A stretch of DNA of 42,652 nucleotides from CAZYAK01 sp964403335 (GCA_964403335.1 CAYOFI010000014.1:1-42652), one strand, 5' to 3'. Positions 16,161 to 24,274 are shown, numbered from the stretch's first letter. Program-made: numbers and translations. The notes: generated by a model from the sequence alone, not told the origin.

Positions 16161-16568
16161 ATTCGGACGGAAAATCTTGGTGCTGGCCACACCCTGGAAC
16201 GGACCTTGTTTCACTTCGACCATGCTCGTCTCTTCCAGCATTTCCAACTCATGACCTCCGCGGAGGAACAACAGACAATCACCCGTCTCCATGATGACCT
16301 CTGCAAGCTTGTTCCACTCTTCGTCATACACTGAGACTTTGGCTTTCCCTTTGCGGAAAAACAAAAACTCACTGATGCCTTGGGTCATGCGCGGGTGGAG
16401 GGGATGCGTATGCGCTTGCACGCGGTAGCCTTTCTCCCGGCGCATCACGCCCAACTGGAATTCATCTTCATCCTTCGTCACAAAATCCACGCCGGGCGGA
16501 TCGAACCCCGCCTTGATGAACATGGCGTAGGTTTGGCCGTTACTTTCGATGCGCGTCAGATCCTGCAT
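16158..16568 (-). CDS. Cupin-fold protein
   Basis: A 136-aa protein. The cupin metal-binding motif is visible as AHTHPLHPRMTQGISEFLFF (two His and a Glu), followed by GKAKVSVYDE and GDCLLFLRGGHELEML, the second cupin block with its His. Single-domain cupins in glycan clusters are often sugar-nucleotide isomerases or epimerases, or sensors; no specific function can be assigned. The frame extends 22 codons upstream, through palindrome E1; ATG 16568 has a TACAAT six bases upstream and is preferred. The gene is flanked on both sides by repeats. Confidence 0.75.
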   Translation of the reverse strand: MQDLTRIESNGQTYAMFIKAGFDPPGVDFVTKDEDEFQLGVMRREKGYRVQAHTHPLHPRMTQGISEFLFFRKGKAKVSVYDEEWNKLAEVIMETGDCLLFLRGGHELEMLEETSMVEVKQGPFQGVASTKIFRPN

Positions 16569-16574
16569 ATTCTC

Positions 16575-16606
16575 ATTGTACAGACGTGCGAATCGCACGT
16601 CTCTAC
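16575..16606 (-). promoter_or_regulatory. Palindrome E1 abutting the cupin -10
   Basis: A near-perfect palindrome (16578-16606; arms GACGTGCGA and TCGCACGTC, one mismatch) touches the minus-strand -10 TACAAT (16575-16580), which is six bases from ATG 16568. The mismatched base helps form that -10. The other arm supplies the TAG stop of the upstream GT4. The same palindrome (E2) occurs at 17791-17825 beside another start, so it could be an operator as well as a 3'-end hairpin. Confidence 0.6.
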
Positions 16607-17778
16607 GTTTCGGATACCCCAAATCGCCCGACAATTCTCTTCATCCGTTCAATCCACGAATGCCTCTGCACCCGCTCTTTGCCGTTCTTCGCCAATTCCG
16701 CCGCCTCGGCCGGATGGGCAATCATCCACGCAATCTGCGTGGCCAAATCCTCGACGCTGCCCGGCGCACAAAACCGCACGCATGTGTCGTCCGCAACATC
16801 CCGGATCGGCGGCAAGTCACTGCACACGACGGGCTTTCCTGCGGCGAGGTATTCGAATAATTTCAGCGGAGACGTATCGCGCAGGAAAAATTTATCAACG
16901 GTTTCCGGTGCGGGATAGACGCAGATATCGCATGCGGCGATCATCTGTGCGACTTCGTTCGCGGGGACACGGTCTTTGAAGACGATATCGTCTGTCTGCA
17001 GATCTTGTTTCCGCGCCTGCGCCTCATACTGTTCGCGCGCTTCCCGCGGCCCGCCGACGATGAAACCCGTCACTTTCATACCGTGACGCTTGAGGACTGC
17101 CAAAGCATCCACCAACTCCGCCACGCCTTTCTCCAACGTATTGCGCGCGAGGAGCGATCCGACATACCCGACAATGACGCGATCCGCAGAGAAACCCTGA
17201 GCTTTTTTCGCGGTGTCGACATCAGGAAGATTCGTAAAGCGTGACAGATCGACCGCGTCCCCTTCCACCGTCACACGCACGGGATCAGCCCCCAGCTTCA
17301 GCAACGCATCACGCATGGGAGTCGTCAGACAGATGATTTTGAAACAGCGATTGCAATCACGGACGAACTGCTGCAATCCCAAACGGGGAAGCGTGTGCAG
17401 CTCAAGCATCACCGGCAAACCGGTTTTCAGGAGTGGACGCAGAATCGACGGCGAACGCACGTACAGCAAATCTGCTTTGTGATCGCGCAGGTATTTTTTG
17501 AGCGACCGGCGGTACGACCACATTCCCACCATGAAAGCGAGAGACCCGGGGATGAACGGACTTCCCAGCGCATCAAAGCTGCCGGGATAGACGACCTTGA
17601 AAGACGGCGGCAACCCGTAATACGTGTGTGCGTCTTCCGTGATGACATTGCGGACGGTCGGTGCCAGGAGCGTGACGTCATGGCCGAGCTGCGTGAGCGC
17701 ATGGCACACCTGCGCCACCTGGTTGCCGTGGGCTTTTTCCGTCGGGAAGCGCGTATGCGTGACGTAGATGATGCGCAC
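16603..17778 (-). CDS. Glycosyltransferase family 4
   Basis: A 391-aa GT-B enzyme from GTG 17778. It begins VRIIYVTHTRFPTEKAHGNQ, a nucleotide-sugar-side opening of GT4 enzymes. The C-terminal domain has VGYVGSLLARNTLEKGV, a region SPLKLFEYLAAGKPVV in place of the longer E-x7-E motif, and VVCSDLPPIRDV. A 28-codon upstream extension to 17862 crosses palindrome E2 and is rejected. The GTG has TATGAT exactly six bases upstream. The final residues and TAG are provided by palindrome E1. Specificity unknown. Confidence 0.85.
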   Translation of the reverse strand: MRIIYVTHTRFPTEKAHGNQVAQVCHALTQLGHDVTLLAPTVRNVITEDAHTYYGLPPSFKVVYPGSFDALGSPFIPGSLAFMVGMWSYRRSLKKYLRDHKADLLYVRSPSILRPLLKTGLPVMLELHTLPRLGLQQFVRDCNRCFKIICLTTPMRDALLKLGADPVRVTVEGDAVDLSRFTNLPDVDTAKKAQGFSADRVIVGYVGSLLARNTLEKGVAELVDALAVLKRHGMKVTGFIVGGPREAREQYEAQARKQDLQTDDIVFKDRVPANEVAQMIAACDICVYPAPETVDKFFLRDTSPLKLFEYLAAGKPVVCSDLPPIRDVADDTCVRFCAPGSVEDLATQIAWMIAHPAEAAELAKNGKERVQRHSWIERMKRIVGRFGVSET

Positions 17779-17784
17779 GGCACA

Positions 17785-17842
17785 ATCATACCCGTAGAGA
17801 CGTGCGATTCGCACGTCTCTACGGGCAAAAACGTGATATCCT
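17785..17842. promoter_or_regulatory. Divergent promoters around perfect palindrome E2
   Basis: A 35-base perfect palindrome (17791-17825; 17-base arms beginning CCCGTAGAGACG, one central base) sits between two outward -10s: TATGAT (17785-17790, minus), touching it and six bases from GTG 17778, and TATCCT (17837-17842, plus), eight bases from ATG 17851. The palindrome covers the -35 zone of both genes, which would suit a dimeric regulator. Confidence 0.6.
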
Positions 17843-17850
17843 GGAGCGTG

Positions 17851-18948
17851 ATGCAGGCACAAAAAACCATCGTCGCATTCGGCAACTTCGATCTGGAAGG
17901 AGGACGCTCATGGGTGATCCGCACGGGATTGGCCGAGCACGGTTTACAGGTCGATCTCTGCAGGACGGAGGCCAACGGCATCCGGGGCAAATATCGCGAT
18001 TTAACCGAGCGGTGGAAGATGCGCAACGTTCCGCCCGACGCCATCTATATCCCCTTTCTAGGACATTGGTTTTTGCCCCTCGCGTGGCGGCTTGCACGGA
18101 AGTCGCGCACACGCCCGCCCATCATCTTCGATGCCTTCCTCTCGCTCTACGACACCGAAGTGCATGATCGAAAACGTCTCGGTGCATGGCACCCGAAAGC
18201 GTGGTTTCTGTGGTGGACCGACTGGCTCTGCTGCCGGCTGTGCGACGTGATGCTCCTGGATACCGAAGAGCATGCGGAGTATTTCGTGCGGACGTTTGGT
18301 GTGCGACGCGAGAAAATTCTGGTGCTGCCGGTCGGGTGCAGAACGGACCTGTTCCAACCGAAGTCCGACCAAACCCTGACAACCGCCAACGACATCTTCC
18401 GCGTCCATTTCCACGGCACATTCATTCCTCTCCACGGCATCAATACGATTCTATGGGCCGCAAAAGTTCTGCAGGAACGGGGAATGAAAGACGTGCACTT
18501 CACGATCGTCGGCAACGGGCAGACGGAAGCGTTGATGCGGGGGCTCGCGCGCCAACTGGAACTCCGCAATATCACATTCCTCCCCCCGGTCCCCATCCAG
18601 AACCTTCCCACGCTCATCCATGCCGCCGATGTCTGTTTGGGAATCTTCGGAACCAGCGACAAAGCCGGCCGCGTCATTCCCAACAAAGCCTACGAAATCC
18701 TCAGTTGCGGCAAGCCGTTTATCACGTCCGCCAGAGGAGCCTCACTGCGCGTCTTTCATCAGGAACAGGATGCATTGCTTGTCCCGCCGGGCGACCCGCA
18801 TGCGCTGGCCAATGCCATTGTGCGATTGAAAGATGATCCGGTGTTGCGACGGACTATTGCGGAGAATGGACGGAAGCTGTCGGAGGAGAGATTTCAGCCG
18901 GTGCAGATTGTGAGACCGTTGGTAGAGTGGGTGAAGGCTAGGGAATAA
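17851..18948 (+). CDS. Glycosyltransferase family 4
   Basis: A 365-aa GT-B enzyme starting MQAQKTIVAFGNFDLEGGRS. The donor domain has RVHFHGTFIPLHGINTIL, a nucleotide-binding turn VGNGQTEALMRGLA, and a catalytic-loop region GRVIPNKAYEILSCGKPFI. LDTEEHAEYFVRTFG marks the N-domain end. The open frame runs in from 17395, opposite the previous gene; ATG 17851 is the first start with both a -10 (eight bases) and a modest GGAG at -8. Its final KARE and TAA come from repeat B3. Specificity unknown. Confidence 0.85.
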   Translation: MQAQKTIVAFGNFDLEGGRSWVIRTGLAEHGLQVDLCRTEANGIRGKYRDLTERWKMRNVPPDAIYIPFLGHWFLPLAWRLARKSRTRPPIIFDAFLSLYDTEVHDRKRLGAWHPKAWFLWWTDWLCCRLCDVMLLDTEEHAEYFVRTFGVRREKILVLPVGCRTDLFQPKSDQTLTTANDIFRVHFHGTFIPLHGINTILWAAKVLQERGMKDVHFTIVGNGQTEALMRGLARQLELRNITFLPPVPIQNLPTLIHAADVCLGIFGTSDKAGRVIPNKAYEILSCGKPFITSARGASLRVFHQEQDALLVPPGDPHALANAIVRLKDDPVLRRTIAENGRKLSEERFQPVQIVRPLVEWVKARE

Positions 18949-19053
18949 GGCTAAGGCTAAGATCGAAAGAAATATGCTTCTGAGGGTTGATGTACACTTT
19001 TCCTGGTAACTGTACGATTTCCATTCTTAGCCTTACTCCTTAGCCTTAGCCTT
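18936..19053. repeat. Inverted-repeat element, family B, copy B3
   Basis: Same orientation as B1, with ends AAGGCTAGGGAATAAGG and CCTTAGCCTTAGCC and core TGATGTACACTTTTCC. Its left end encodes the last residues and the TAA stop of the GT4 gene. Its right end reaches within five bases of the next ATG and contains TAGCCT, which could serve as that gene's -10. Confidence 0.9.
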
Positions 19054-19057
19054 CCGC

Positions 19058-19843
19058 ATGGACTCCCCTCAATTCCAAGTTCACGCCGATCTCGAACAGA
19101 AGCATTGGTGGTTTTTGAGCCGCCGGCACATTGTGGCGACACTGCTGCGGGAGTTGGTGCCGCCGCAGAATTTTCCGCCGGTTGTGGATGTGGGATGCGG
19201 GACGGGAGGCGTGACGGCCTTTCTGTCGACGGAGTACGCCTGCACGGGAATCGACCCGTCGACGGAAGGAATCGCTTTCGCCAAGCAACGCTTCACCCAA
19301 AGGGTCCCCTTCGGGGCCGCCTCGCGCTTTATCAACGGCAATGCCCCCGCGGATGTCTTGCCGCAGATGCAAGAAGCAAAGGCCGTGTTGCTGTTGGAAG
19401 TTCTGGAACACGTGGAGCAGGACAAAGCATTCGTCCATGACCTTCTTGCCGCGATGCAGCCGGGTGCGTGTTTCATTGTGATGGCGCCCGCGGATCCAAA
19501 GCTGTGGAGTCCACACGATGCGGGATTCGGACACTACCGCCGCTATACCGAGCAGACATTCCGCGCGCTGTGGAACGGCGAGCCGGTGGAAGAACTGTTG
19601 GTATCGATGTGCAACACGCGGCTGTATTGGCTGGCAAAATTCGTGCGGTTTCTGGCCCGGCTGAAAGGTAGTGCCTGGGGTCCGGGCGATACAGATCTTG
19701 CATTGCCGATGCGCCCTATCAATTGGTTGCTGACAAAGATCTTCAGCAGCGAAGCACAACCGCTCTTGCAGTCGATGCGCACGAAGAAACCGACGAACTG
19801 GAAAAAGGGCGTGAGTATCATCGCGGTGCTACGAAAGAGGTAA
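19058..19843 (+). CDS. Class I SAM-dependent methyltransferase
   Basis: A 261-aa protein with HWWFLSRRHIV before the fold, motif I VVDVGCGTGG (about 42-51), TGIDPSTEGIAFA at the second strand, VLLLEVLEHVEQD, and PGACFIVMAPA. DAGFGHYRRYTEQTFRAL is a pattern I associate with methyltransferases of glycan clusters. A hydrophobic C-terminal half suggests membrane association. No GT partner is fused. The start abuts repeat B3; TAGCCT within that repeat ends five bases upstream. TAA is followed directly by repeat C2. Confidence 0.82.
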   Translation: MDSPQFQVHADLEQKHWWFLSRRHIVATLLRELVPPQNFPPVVDVGCGTGGVTAFLSTEYACTGIDPSTEGIAFAKQRFTQRVPFGAASRFINGNAPADVLPQMQEAKAVLLLEVLEHVEQDKAFVHDLLAAMQPGACFIVMAPADPKLWSPHDAGFGHYRRYTEQTFRALWNGEPVEELLVSMCNTRLYWLAKFVRFLARLKGSAWGPGDTDLALPMRPINWLLTKIFSSEAQPLLQSMRTKKPTNWKKGVSIIAVLRKR

Positions 19844-19935
19844 TAGACGGGATAGAAGGGATAGAAGGGATAGACGCGATAGAGGTGTTTTTTTGTACAT
19901 CTATCGCTTCTATGGCCTCTATCCCCTCAATTCCA
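19844..19935. repeat. Inverted-repeat element, family C, copy C2
   Basis: The left arm repeats GATAGAAGG and the right arm is TCTATC/CTCTATCCCC. Near-identical to the reverse complement of C1 (14836-14922). It directly follows the methyltransferase TAA and precedes the GTG start at 19957. Confidence 0.9.
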
Positions 19936-19956
19936 TTTTGTCGCTATCCTTGCACC

Positions 19957-21372
19957 GTGCCCCTACGCCGTTCTCTCTCCCTTCTCCCCGAACTCGGCAT
20001 TACCCTGTTGCTTGCGTTTTTCGCGTTGCGCGAACTGGGCACATTTCCGGCGCCGTGGGCGGATGAAGGATTGTTCTTGGTTGTGGCAAAAATGATGGCG
20101 GGCGGCAAAGGCTACTCGCTGCCGCTGCTGGATCAAGTGTGGTACGCGCCGTACTTCCTGAATGTCGGACCGACACTGATTGTGCCATCCGCGCTTTCGG
20201 TGATGCTGTTTGGACTGTCGATCGAAGCCATGCGTCTACCGATGGTGCTGTGGATTGCGGCGGCGAGCGGTCTGACGTACCACTTCACACAGCGTGTATT
20301 CGGGCGGACCGAAGCGCGCTGGGCGACACTGCTGCTGATCACGCTCTCCGCGTTCATCAATACCGGCAAGCCCGTCCTCGGGGAAATCCCCGCCATTGTC
20401 TTCACGTTGATGGGATTGCTCGCATTGCTCTGGCCTCGTGGATGGAAGCGAACGGTGGGCGCGGGAGTCGCGTTCGGTCTCGCATTTCTGACCAAGATCA
20501 CCTTTGGTCTGCTGCTTCCGGCATTGGGCGTGGCGTGGCTGATCGCGCTTGTGCGGCGCGATTGGAAAGAAGCGCGTGATCTGACGGTCATCGGCGTGCT
20601 GACGGTGCTCGTCTATTTGCCGTGGAGAATCGTGGAGGCGATGTACACGATCGGCGGAAATTTTTATGCCGAGATCTATACCTTCCTGTTTGAAGGCAGC
20701 GGCGAAACGGCATTTTTGCGCGTCTTCTCCGAGCAGCCGGAACTCCTGGTGCGCGTCCCGTACTTGGCATTCGATGTCTTTTTGATACTGGGATTGATCG
20801 GCCTCTGGCGTTCACGCACACGCGTCCCCGTGACGATCGCGGCAACGGTCACCACGACCGTGCTGCTCTTCGCGCTCTATTGCTTCAACGGCTTCGGCTG
20901 GTACCGACTGCTATTGCCCGCACATCTCCTGCTTCTGCCCTTCGTTCCTGCCGGCGCCTTTGCGCTTCCCGCTCCGCGGAAATTGGTCATCATCGGTCTT
21001 GGCCTGATCTGCGCCGCGCAATTCTGGTGGCAATTCACGCATAAAGGCTCCAGCACCGCCACCGAAGGCGGCGAGGCCGTACGGTATGTACTGACGGAAT
21101 TCGCGAACCGCGATCTGTTGATCGAGCAGGCCGAAGTCTTCGCGCAATTGCCGCTTAATCCGCATTGGAGATTCGTGATTCCCAATCTCTCCTTCAGCAT
21201 GCCGGAGGAATACGGCACCGTCACCGGCGAACTCTGCCGCATCCCGCTGCTGCGCAAAATGACGGAAGAGCAGATTCCGATGTTCACCCAAAGCGGCGCC
21301 ACGGTCACGCCCGTGGCAGGACGGATTTACCTGATTGAACCCCCCTATCCCTGTCCCCATATCAACGAATGA
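19957..21372 (+). CDS. GT-C membrane glycosyltransferase (GT39/ArnT-like)
   Basis: A 471-aa membrane protein with about 10-12 hydrophobic segments. The first outer loop has PAPWADEGLFL with the paired acidic DE typical of PMT/ArnT GT-C enzymes. Further matches are AALLLITLSAFINTGK-like segments and GWYRLLLPAHLLLLP. It would transfer a sugar from a polyprenyl phosphate on the outer face. The open frame begins at 19723 but runs through repeat C2, giving a false 78-codon start. GTG 19957 has TATCCT exactly six bases upstream (19945-19950). Its stop overlaps the GtrA start (ATGA), a natural donor-side partner. Confidence 0.82.
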   Translation: MPLRRSLSLLPELGITLLLAFFALRELGTFPAPWADEGLFLVVAKMMAGGKGYSLPLLDQVWYAPYFLNVGPTLIVPSALSVMLFGLSIEAMRLPMVLWIAAASGLTYHFTQRVFGRTEARWATLLLITLSAFINTGKPVLGEIPAIVFTLMGLLALLWPRGWKRTVGAGVAFGLAFLTKITFGLLLPALGVAWLIALVRRDWKEARDLTVIGVLTVLVYLPWRIVEAMYTIGGNFYAEIYTFLFEGSGETAFLRVFSEQPELLVRVPYLAFDVFLILGLIGLWRSRTRVPVTIAATVTTTVLLFALYCFNGFGWYRLLLPAHLLLLPFVPAGAFALPAPRKLVIIGLGLICAAQFWWQFTHKGSSTATEGGEAVRYVLTEFANRDLLIEQAEVFAQLPLNPHWRFVIPNLSFSMPEEYGTVTGELCRIPLLRKMTEEQIPMFTQSGATVTPVAGRIYLIEPPYPCPHINE

Positions 21373-21779
21373 TCCGTCGTCATGTGCAACGCTTGCATGC
21401 TTTCGTGCGCCCGCATGCGCCGCAATTTCTGCGGTACGTGGCGGGGGGAGTCGGCGCCGTGCTCTGTGAAGTCGGCAGCTTTCAAGCAATGCTGATGCTG
21501 GGCGTGCACTACGCCGTCGCCGGAGTCATCAGCGGAGTCATCGGCACGGTGGCCGCATTCCTTTTCCAGAAATATTTCGTCTTCAAGAAGAAGGAAAAAT
21601 TCGGCCGCCACAGCGTGCGCTATGCGCTCCTCACACTCTGGAATTTCATCGCGCAAAACGCGATTCTTATCGCGGGAGTGGAACTGCTGGGCGTGCATCC
21701 CACCATCGTGAAGCTGTTTGCCATCGCGTGCTCCGTCTCCTGGAATTTCCTTCTGTATAAGTTCTTCGTGTATGTCTGA
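21369..21779 (+). CDS. GtrA-family membrane protein
   Basis: A 136-aa GtrA protein of standard length. The motif FLRYVAGGVGAVLCEVG opens the first helix, four hydrophobic helices follow, and the C-terminal helix ends SWNFLLYKFFVYV, matching the family WNF...KFxVF signature. It is translationally coupled to the GT-C gene before it and overlaps the GT2 after it by eight bases. The trio (GT-C, GtrA, GT2) is the classic arrangement for making, flipping and using a polyprenyl-phosphate sugar, although this GT2 is not DPM-like. Confidence 0.87.
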   Translation: MIRRHVQRLHAFVRPHAPQFLRYVAGGVGAVLCEVGSFQAMLMLGVHYAVAGVISGVIGTVAAFLFQKYFVFKKKEKFGRHSVRYALLTLWNFIAQNAILIAGVELLGVHPTIVKLFAIACSVSWNFLLYKFFVYV

Positions 21780-22593
21780 CACGGACGATTCGTCGGCGCC
21801 CGTTAGTCTGCAAGTCTTAACGTGGAATTCGGAAAAAACGCTGCGCTACTGTTTGGCCAGCGCGCGTGGCTGTGCGGAGACATTGGTGATCGACGGCGGC
21901 AGCACAGATGGCACACTGGAAATCGCACGCCAGAAAGGTGTGACGGTGATTCCACAGCCTGGAGGAGGCGCTATCAAAGATTTTTCCGCAGTCCGAAATA
22001 TCGGTCTGCAAGCCGCAACACAGCCATGGATTTTGGCATTGGATAGCGATGAAGTATTGACTCCGGAACTGCGCGACGAGATCTACACGATTGCGGGAAG
22101 TGCTGAGCCTGGTGCCTATCTTGTCCCCCGCCAATACGTGCTGCCCGGCGGCATCCGCGTCGATTACGCATCGTCGTATCCCAATGCGCGCGTCTACTTT
22201 TTCCATAAGTCTGTCTGCGAAAAATGGATCAAGCCCGTCCATGAACGCCCGCAACTCAAACCGGGAACGACGGTGCACATGCTCAAGCATCCCACCCTCG
22301 CACCCATCGGCACGCCCAAAGATTTCCGCGAGAAGAATCGACGGTATCTGCAGATTGAAGCGCAGCGCGACGCTGGCAAAGGCTACGGTCATTGGCTGAT
22401 CCATCGCGTCCTGCACACGCTGCGTTCACGATTGATCCTGACAGTGCGGCTGCTGTGGATCTGGCTGATTCCGCGGAAAGGAATACGTCTGCCGCTGCAG
22501 TACGAGATGTTGAGGTTTTGGTACGGATGGAGATTAATTGTTATCACTTGCCCAGTAGCTCGCGAATTACACCGAAGAAACAAGAAGCAATGA
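21772..22593 (+). CDS. Glycosyltransferase family 2 (WaaE/KdtX-like)
   Basis: A 273-aa GT-A enzyme. VSLQVLTWNSEKTLRYCLAS is the N-terminal donor strand, VIDGGSTDGT the metal-side motif, ILALDSDEVLTPEL the DxD region, and IKPVHERPQ matches the inverting GT2 group related to WaaE (beta-1,4-glucosyl/heptosyl transferases). ATG 21772 lies in an eight-base overlap with GtrA; the frame start at 21718 is rejected. A C-terminal hydrophobic stretch suggests membrane association. The end (ELHRRNKKQ and TGA) is encoded by repeat H, so the natural C-terminus may have been altered. Confidence 0.83.
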   Translation: MSDTDDSSAPVSLQVLTWNSEKTLRYCLASARGCAETLVIDGGSTDGTLEIARQKGVTVIPQPGGGAIKDFSAVRNIGLQAATQPWILALDSDEVLTPELRDEIYTIAGSAEPGAYLVPRQYVLPGGIRVDYASSYPNARVYFFHKSVCEKWIKPVHERPQLKPGTTVHMLKHPTLAPIGTPKDFREKNRRYLQIEAQRDAGKGYGHWLIHRVLHTLRSRLILTVRLLWIWLIPRKGIRLPLQYEMLRFWYGWRLIVITCPVARELHRRNKKQ

Positions 22594-22690
22594 AATAACA
22601 AATTACAATCACCGAATACTCAATTATTGAGCATTCGGACCTTGATCAATTGGAGGCTTTTTTGTTTCTTGGCTATCTTTGGTGTAATTG
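22563..22690. repeat. Inverted-repeat element, family H
   Basis: The outer arms AATTACACCGAAG and CTTTGGTGTAATT are complementary with one mismatch, with an extra bulge on the right. The centre is a 12-bp stem (22612-22638; CCGAAT/ATTCGG and CTCAAT/ATTGAG), followed by a T-rich stretch at 22658-22669. Only one copy is in the window. It encodes the last nine residues and stop of the GT2 gene. Confidence 0.75.
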
Positions 22691-22693
22691 CCC

Positions 22694-22699
22694 TACACT
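22694..22699 (+). promoter_or_regulatory. -10 element TACACT deciding a GTG start
   Basis: TACACT ends exactly six bases before GTG 22706. The alternative TTG 22688 has TATCTT eight bases upstream but is a rarer codon. The six-base spacing favours GTG 22706. Confidence 0.5.
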
Positions 22700-22705
22700 T
22701 CTCAA

Positions 22706-23347
22706 GTGCTCTCTATCATTGATCGCTACTACCGCTATCTCCGTCCCTATCGCTTCCTTTGGGGCTGGGTAAAAGACTCTGTGACCAAGGCGCGATGTTC
22801 GGCTCGTGCGGAGGAATGGAAAGCAAAAGGCTTCAAAGGTGCCAAACTCGATGTGTGCGGAGGGCGCAACCCGCTGTCTCCCGGTGAATTCCTCAACGTC
22901 GATATCGTCGATCTGCCCAAAGTCGACCTTGTTTTTGATATCACCAAAAAGTTCCCGATGGACGACGGCGTCATCGCCGAAGTCTTCTCCGCAGCCACGC
23001 TCGAACATCTGCGTAAACCCCATGTCGACCACGTCTTGCATGAATTCTTCCGCGTGCTGCAGCCCGGAGGCATGCTCAGAGTTTCGACTCCCGACATCGA
23101 AGCCATCGCCCGCGCTTTACTGGACCGCACCGAGAGTCTGGACATGATCAACCAGCACTTCTTCGGGAAATATAAATCGACCGACACTGAGGATTACGAC
23201 CTGCACCGCTGGATGTACCCCGTCAAAGACATGATCGCGGAACTCCAAAAAATCGGCTTTGAGCGGGTGGAGCAGATTCCCATGGATGTGGGATTGCATG
23301 ATCCCAAATTGAATTATTTGGTGCGGGGGTTCAAGCCCGCGCGGTAA
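22706..23347 (+). CDS. Methyltransferase-domain protein
   Basis: A 213-aa class I methyltransferase-like protein. KLDVCGGRNPLSPGEFLNVDI is motif I, with CGG in place of the usual GxG, so SAM binding is plausible but not certain. It continues with VFSAATLEHLRKP, EFFRVLQPGGMLRVSTPD and DLHRWMYP. These patterns are common in methyltransferases beside glycan transferases. Start by the TACACT at 22694-22699; TTG 22688 would add six residues. It ends one base before the convergent neighbour's stop, so the two transcripts meet without any spacer. Confidence 0.75.
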   Translation: MLSIIDRYYRYLRPYRFLWGWVKDSVTKARCSARAEEWKAKGFKGAKLDVCGGRNPLSPGEFLNVDIVDLPKVDLVFDITKKFPMDDGVIAEVFSAATLEHLRKPHVDHVLHEFFRVLQPGGMLRVSTPDIEAIARALLDRTESLDMINQHFFGKYKSTDTEDYDLHRWMYPVKDMIAELQKIGFERVEQIPMDVGLHDPKLNYLVRGFKPAR

Positions 23348-24274
23348 TTACTGATCAGACGATGATCGTAGGCGAGAGGGTTTTTCTTGGAATGTACGCA
23401 GAAGATGCACGAGTTCAGTCAGAATACCCACTTGCTGCCTTTTGCGTTTTTCACCGTATCCATTCTGACCTTCCACAAATGGTTGATGCTCCTCAAGCAC
23501 ACGTTGAGATGCCGGATACGTAAAATCCACAGGCACATCCTGCACGGGTAATCGTTCATGCAATGCAGCAACCGGCGGGAAAAAAGTCGCCTGCGAATAC
23601 GCGGACGGATCAACCGTGCCATGCAAGGGAATGGTCTCTTTCCGATCGAATGCATATTGCTGATGCAACAAGCGCAACATCACTTCACGGTACTCAGTAA
23701 GCGCCGAATACACGCGCGGACCGAAATACATATCCAACATCACATCATCCGGAAGCAAACCCGCGCGATGCAGCTTGTCGTTGAATACTCCATTGGCTTT
23801 CTGCTCAGAATCCCGCTGGTACGAGGGCATGCTCTCCCATCCCGCTTCGGTACGCGATGGGATGACAATGGCTGCATTACCCGCAAGCACCGATGCGGTA
23901 AGAGTTTCCAAGTAGTTCACGATTCGCACTTTTTCCGGCTCTGTCCATACTACAGCCTCCACTCCTTCAAGAGCATATGCAGCATCAAACGCCTGGACGC
24001 GGGCGGCACTCATACCGCGCTGTCGTTCCTGATCAAAGTGAATTCCGCGTCTTGTGAGCTCTTGCTGAAATTGACTGTCTTTCGCGCCATCGACCAATAC
24101 CAAATGATATCCAGCACGCAAAACAGCCTCGATCAATTCCAACGCCAGATCTCCGCGAATTTTACTCTCTGCAGTCGCCCGATCACCGCTGTCGATGAGC
24201 TGTTGCACATCCGTGTCACCCGGATGCCACTTGGGATAAAACGTCGTGGTACAGACGGCAATACGTTCGGTCAT
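23348..24274 (-). CDS. GT-A-fold glycosyltransferase-like protein of unknown specificity
   Basis: A 308-aa soluble protein. It starts ERIAVCTTTFYPKWHPGD, a Rossmann-like strand and loop resembling GT-A openings. HLVLVDGAKDSQF, QRGMSAARVQAFDAAYA and VVWTEPEKVRIV line up with the GT-A order: second strand, R-G-x-S-x-A-R helix, and acidic motif (here EPE). I do not recognise a named family. It shares a strand and near-contiguous context with the membrane protein at 24294. The frame extends 21 codons upstream, but ATG 24274 has a perfect TATAAT six bases upstream. Confidence 0.6.
   Translation of the reverse strand: MTERIAVCTTTFYPKWHPGDTDVQQLIDSGDRATAESKIRGDLALELIEAVLRAGYHLVLVDGAKDSQFQQELTRRGIHFDQERQRGMSAARVQAFDAAYALEGVEAVVWTEPEKVRIVNYLETLTASVLAGNAAIVIPSRTEAGWESMPSYQRDSEQKANGVFNDKLHRAGLLPDDVMLDMYFGPRVYSALTEYREVMLRLLHQQYAFDRKETIPLHGTVDPSAYSQATFFPPVAALHERLPVQDVPVDFTYPASQRVLEEHQPFVEGQNGYGEKRKRQQVGILTELVHLLRTFQEKPSRLRSSSDQ

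Noticed and set aside
17395..17850. Upstream half of a 517-codon frame before the GT4 at 17851
   Set aside because: It lies opposite a real GT4 gene and crosses palindrome E2; homology to GT4 starts at 17851.
19723..19956. Upstream part of the GT-C frame, including SIASMASIPSIPF
   Set aside because: It overlaps the methyltransferase in another frame and then reads repeat C2.
3359..21779. UGA recoded as an amino acid, as in some CPR lineages
   Set aside because: TGA ends several well-defined genes exactly where the families end (4458-4460, 21370-21372, 21777-21779).
22612..22664. Intrinsic terminator after the GT2 gene
   Set aside because: The strong stem ends about 20 bases before the T run, so it does not fit a standard terminator; described as part of repeat H instead.
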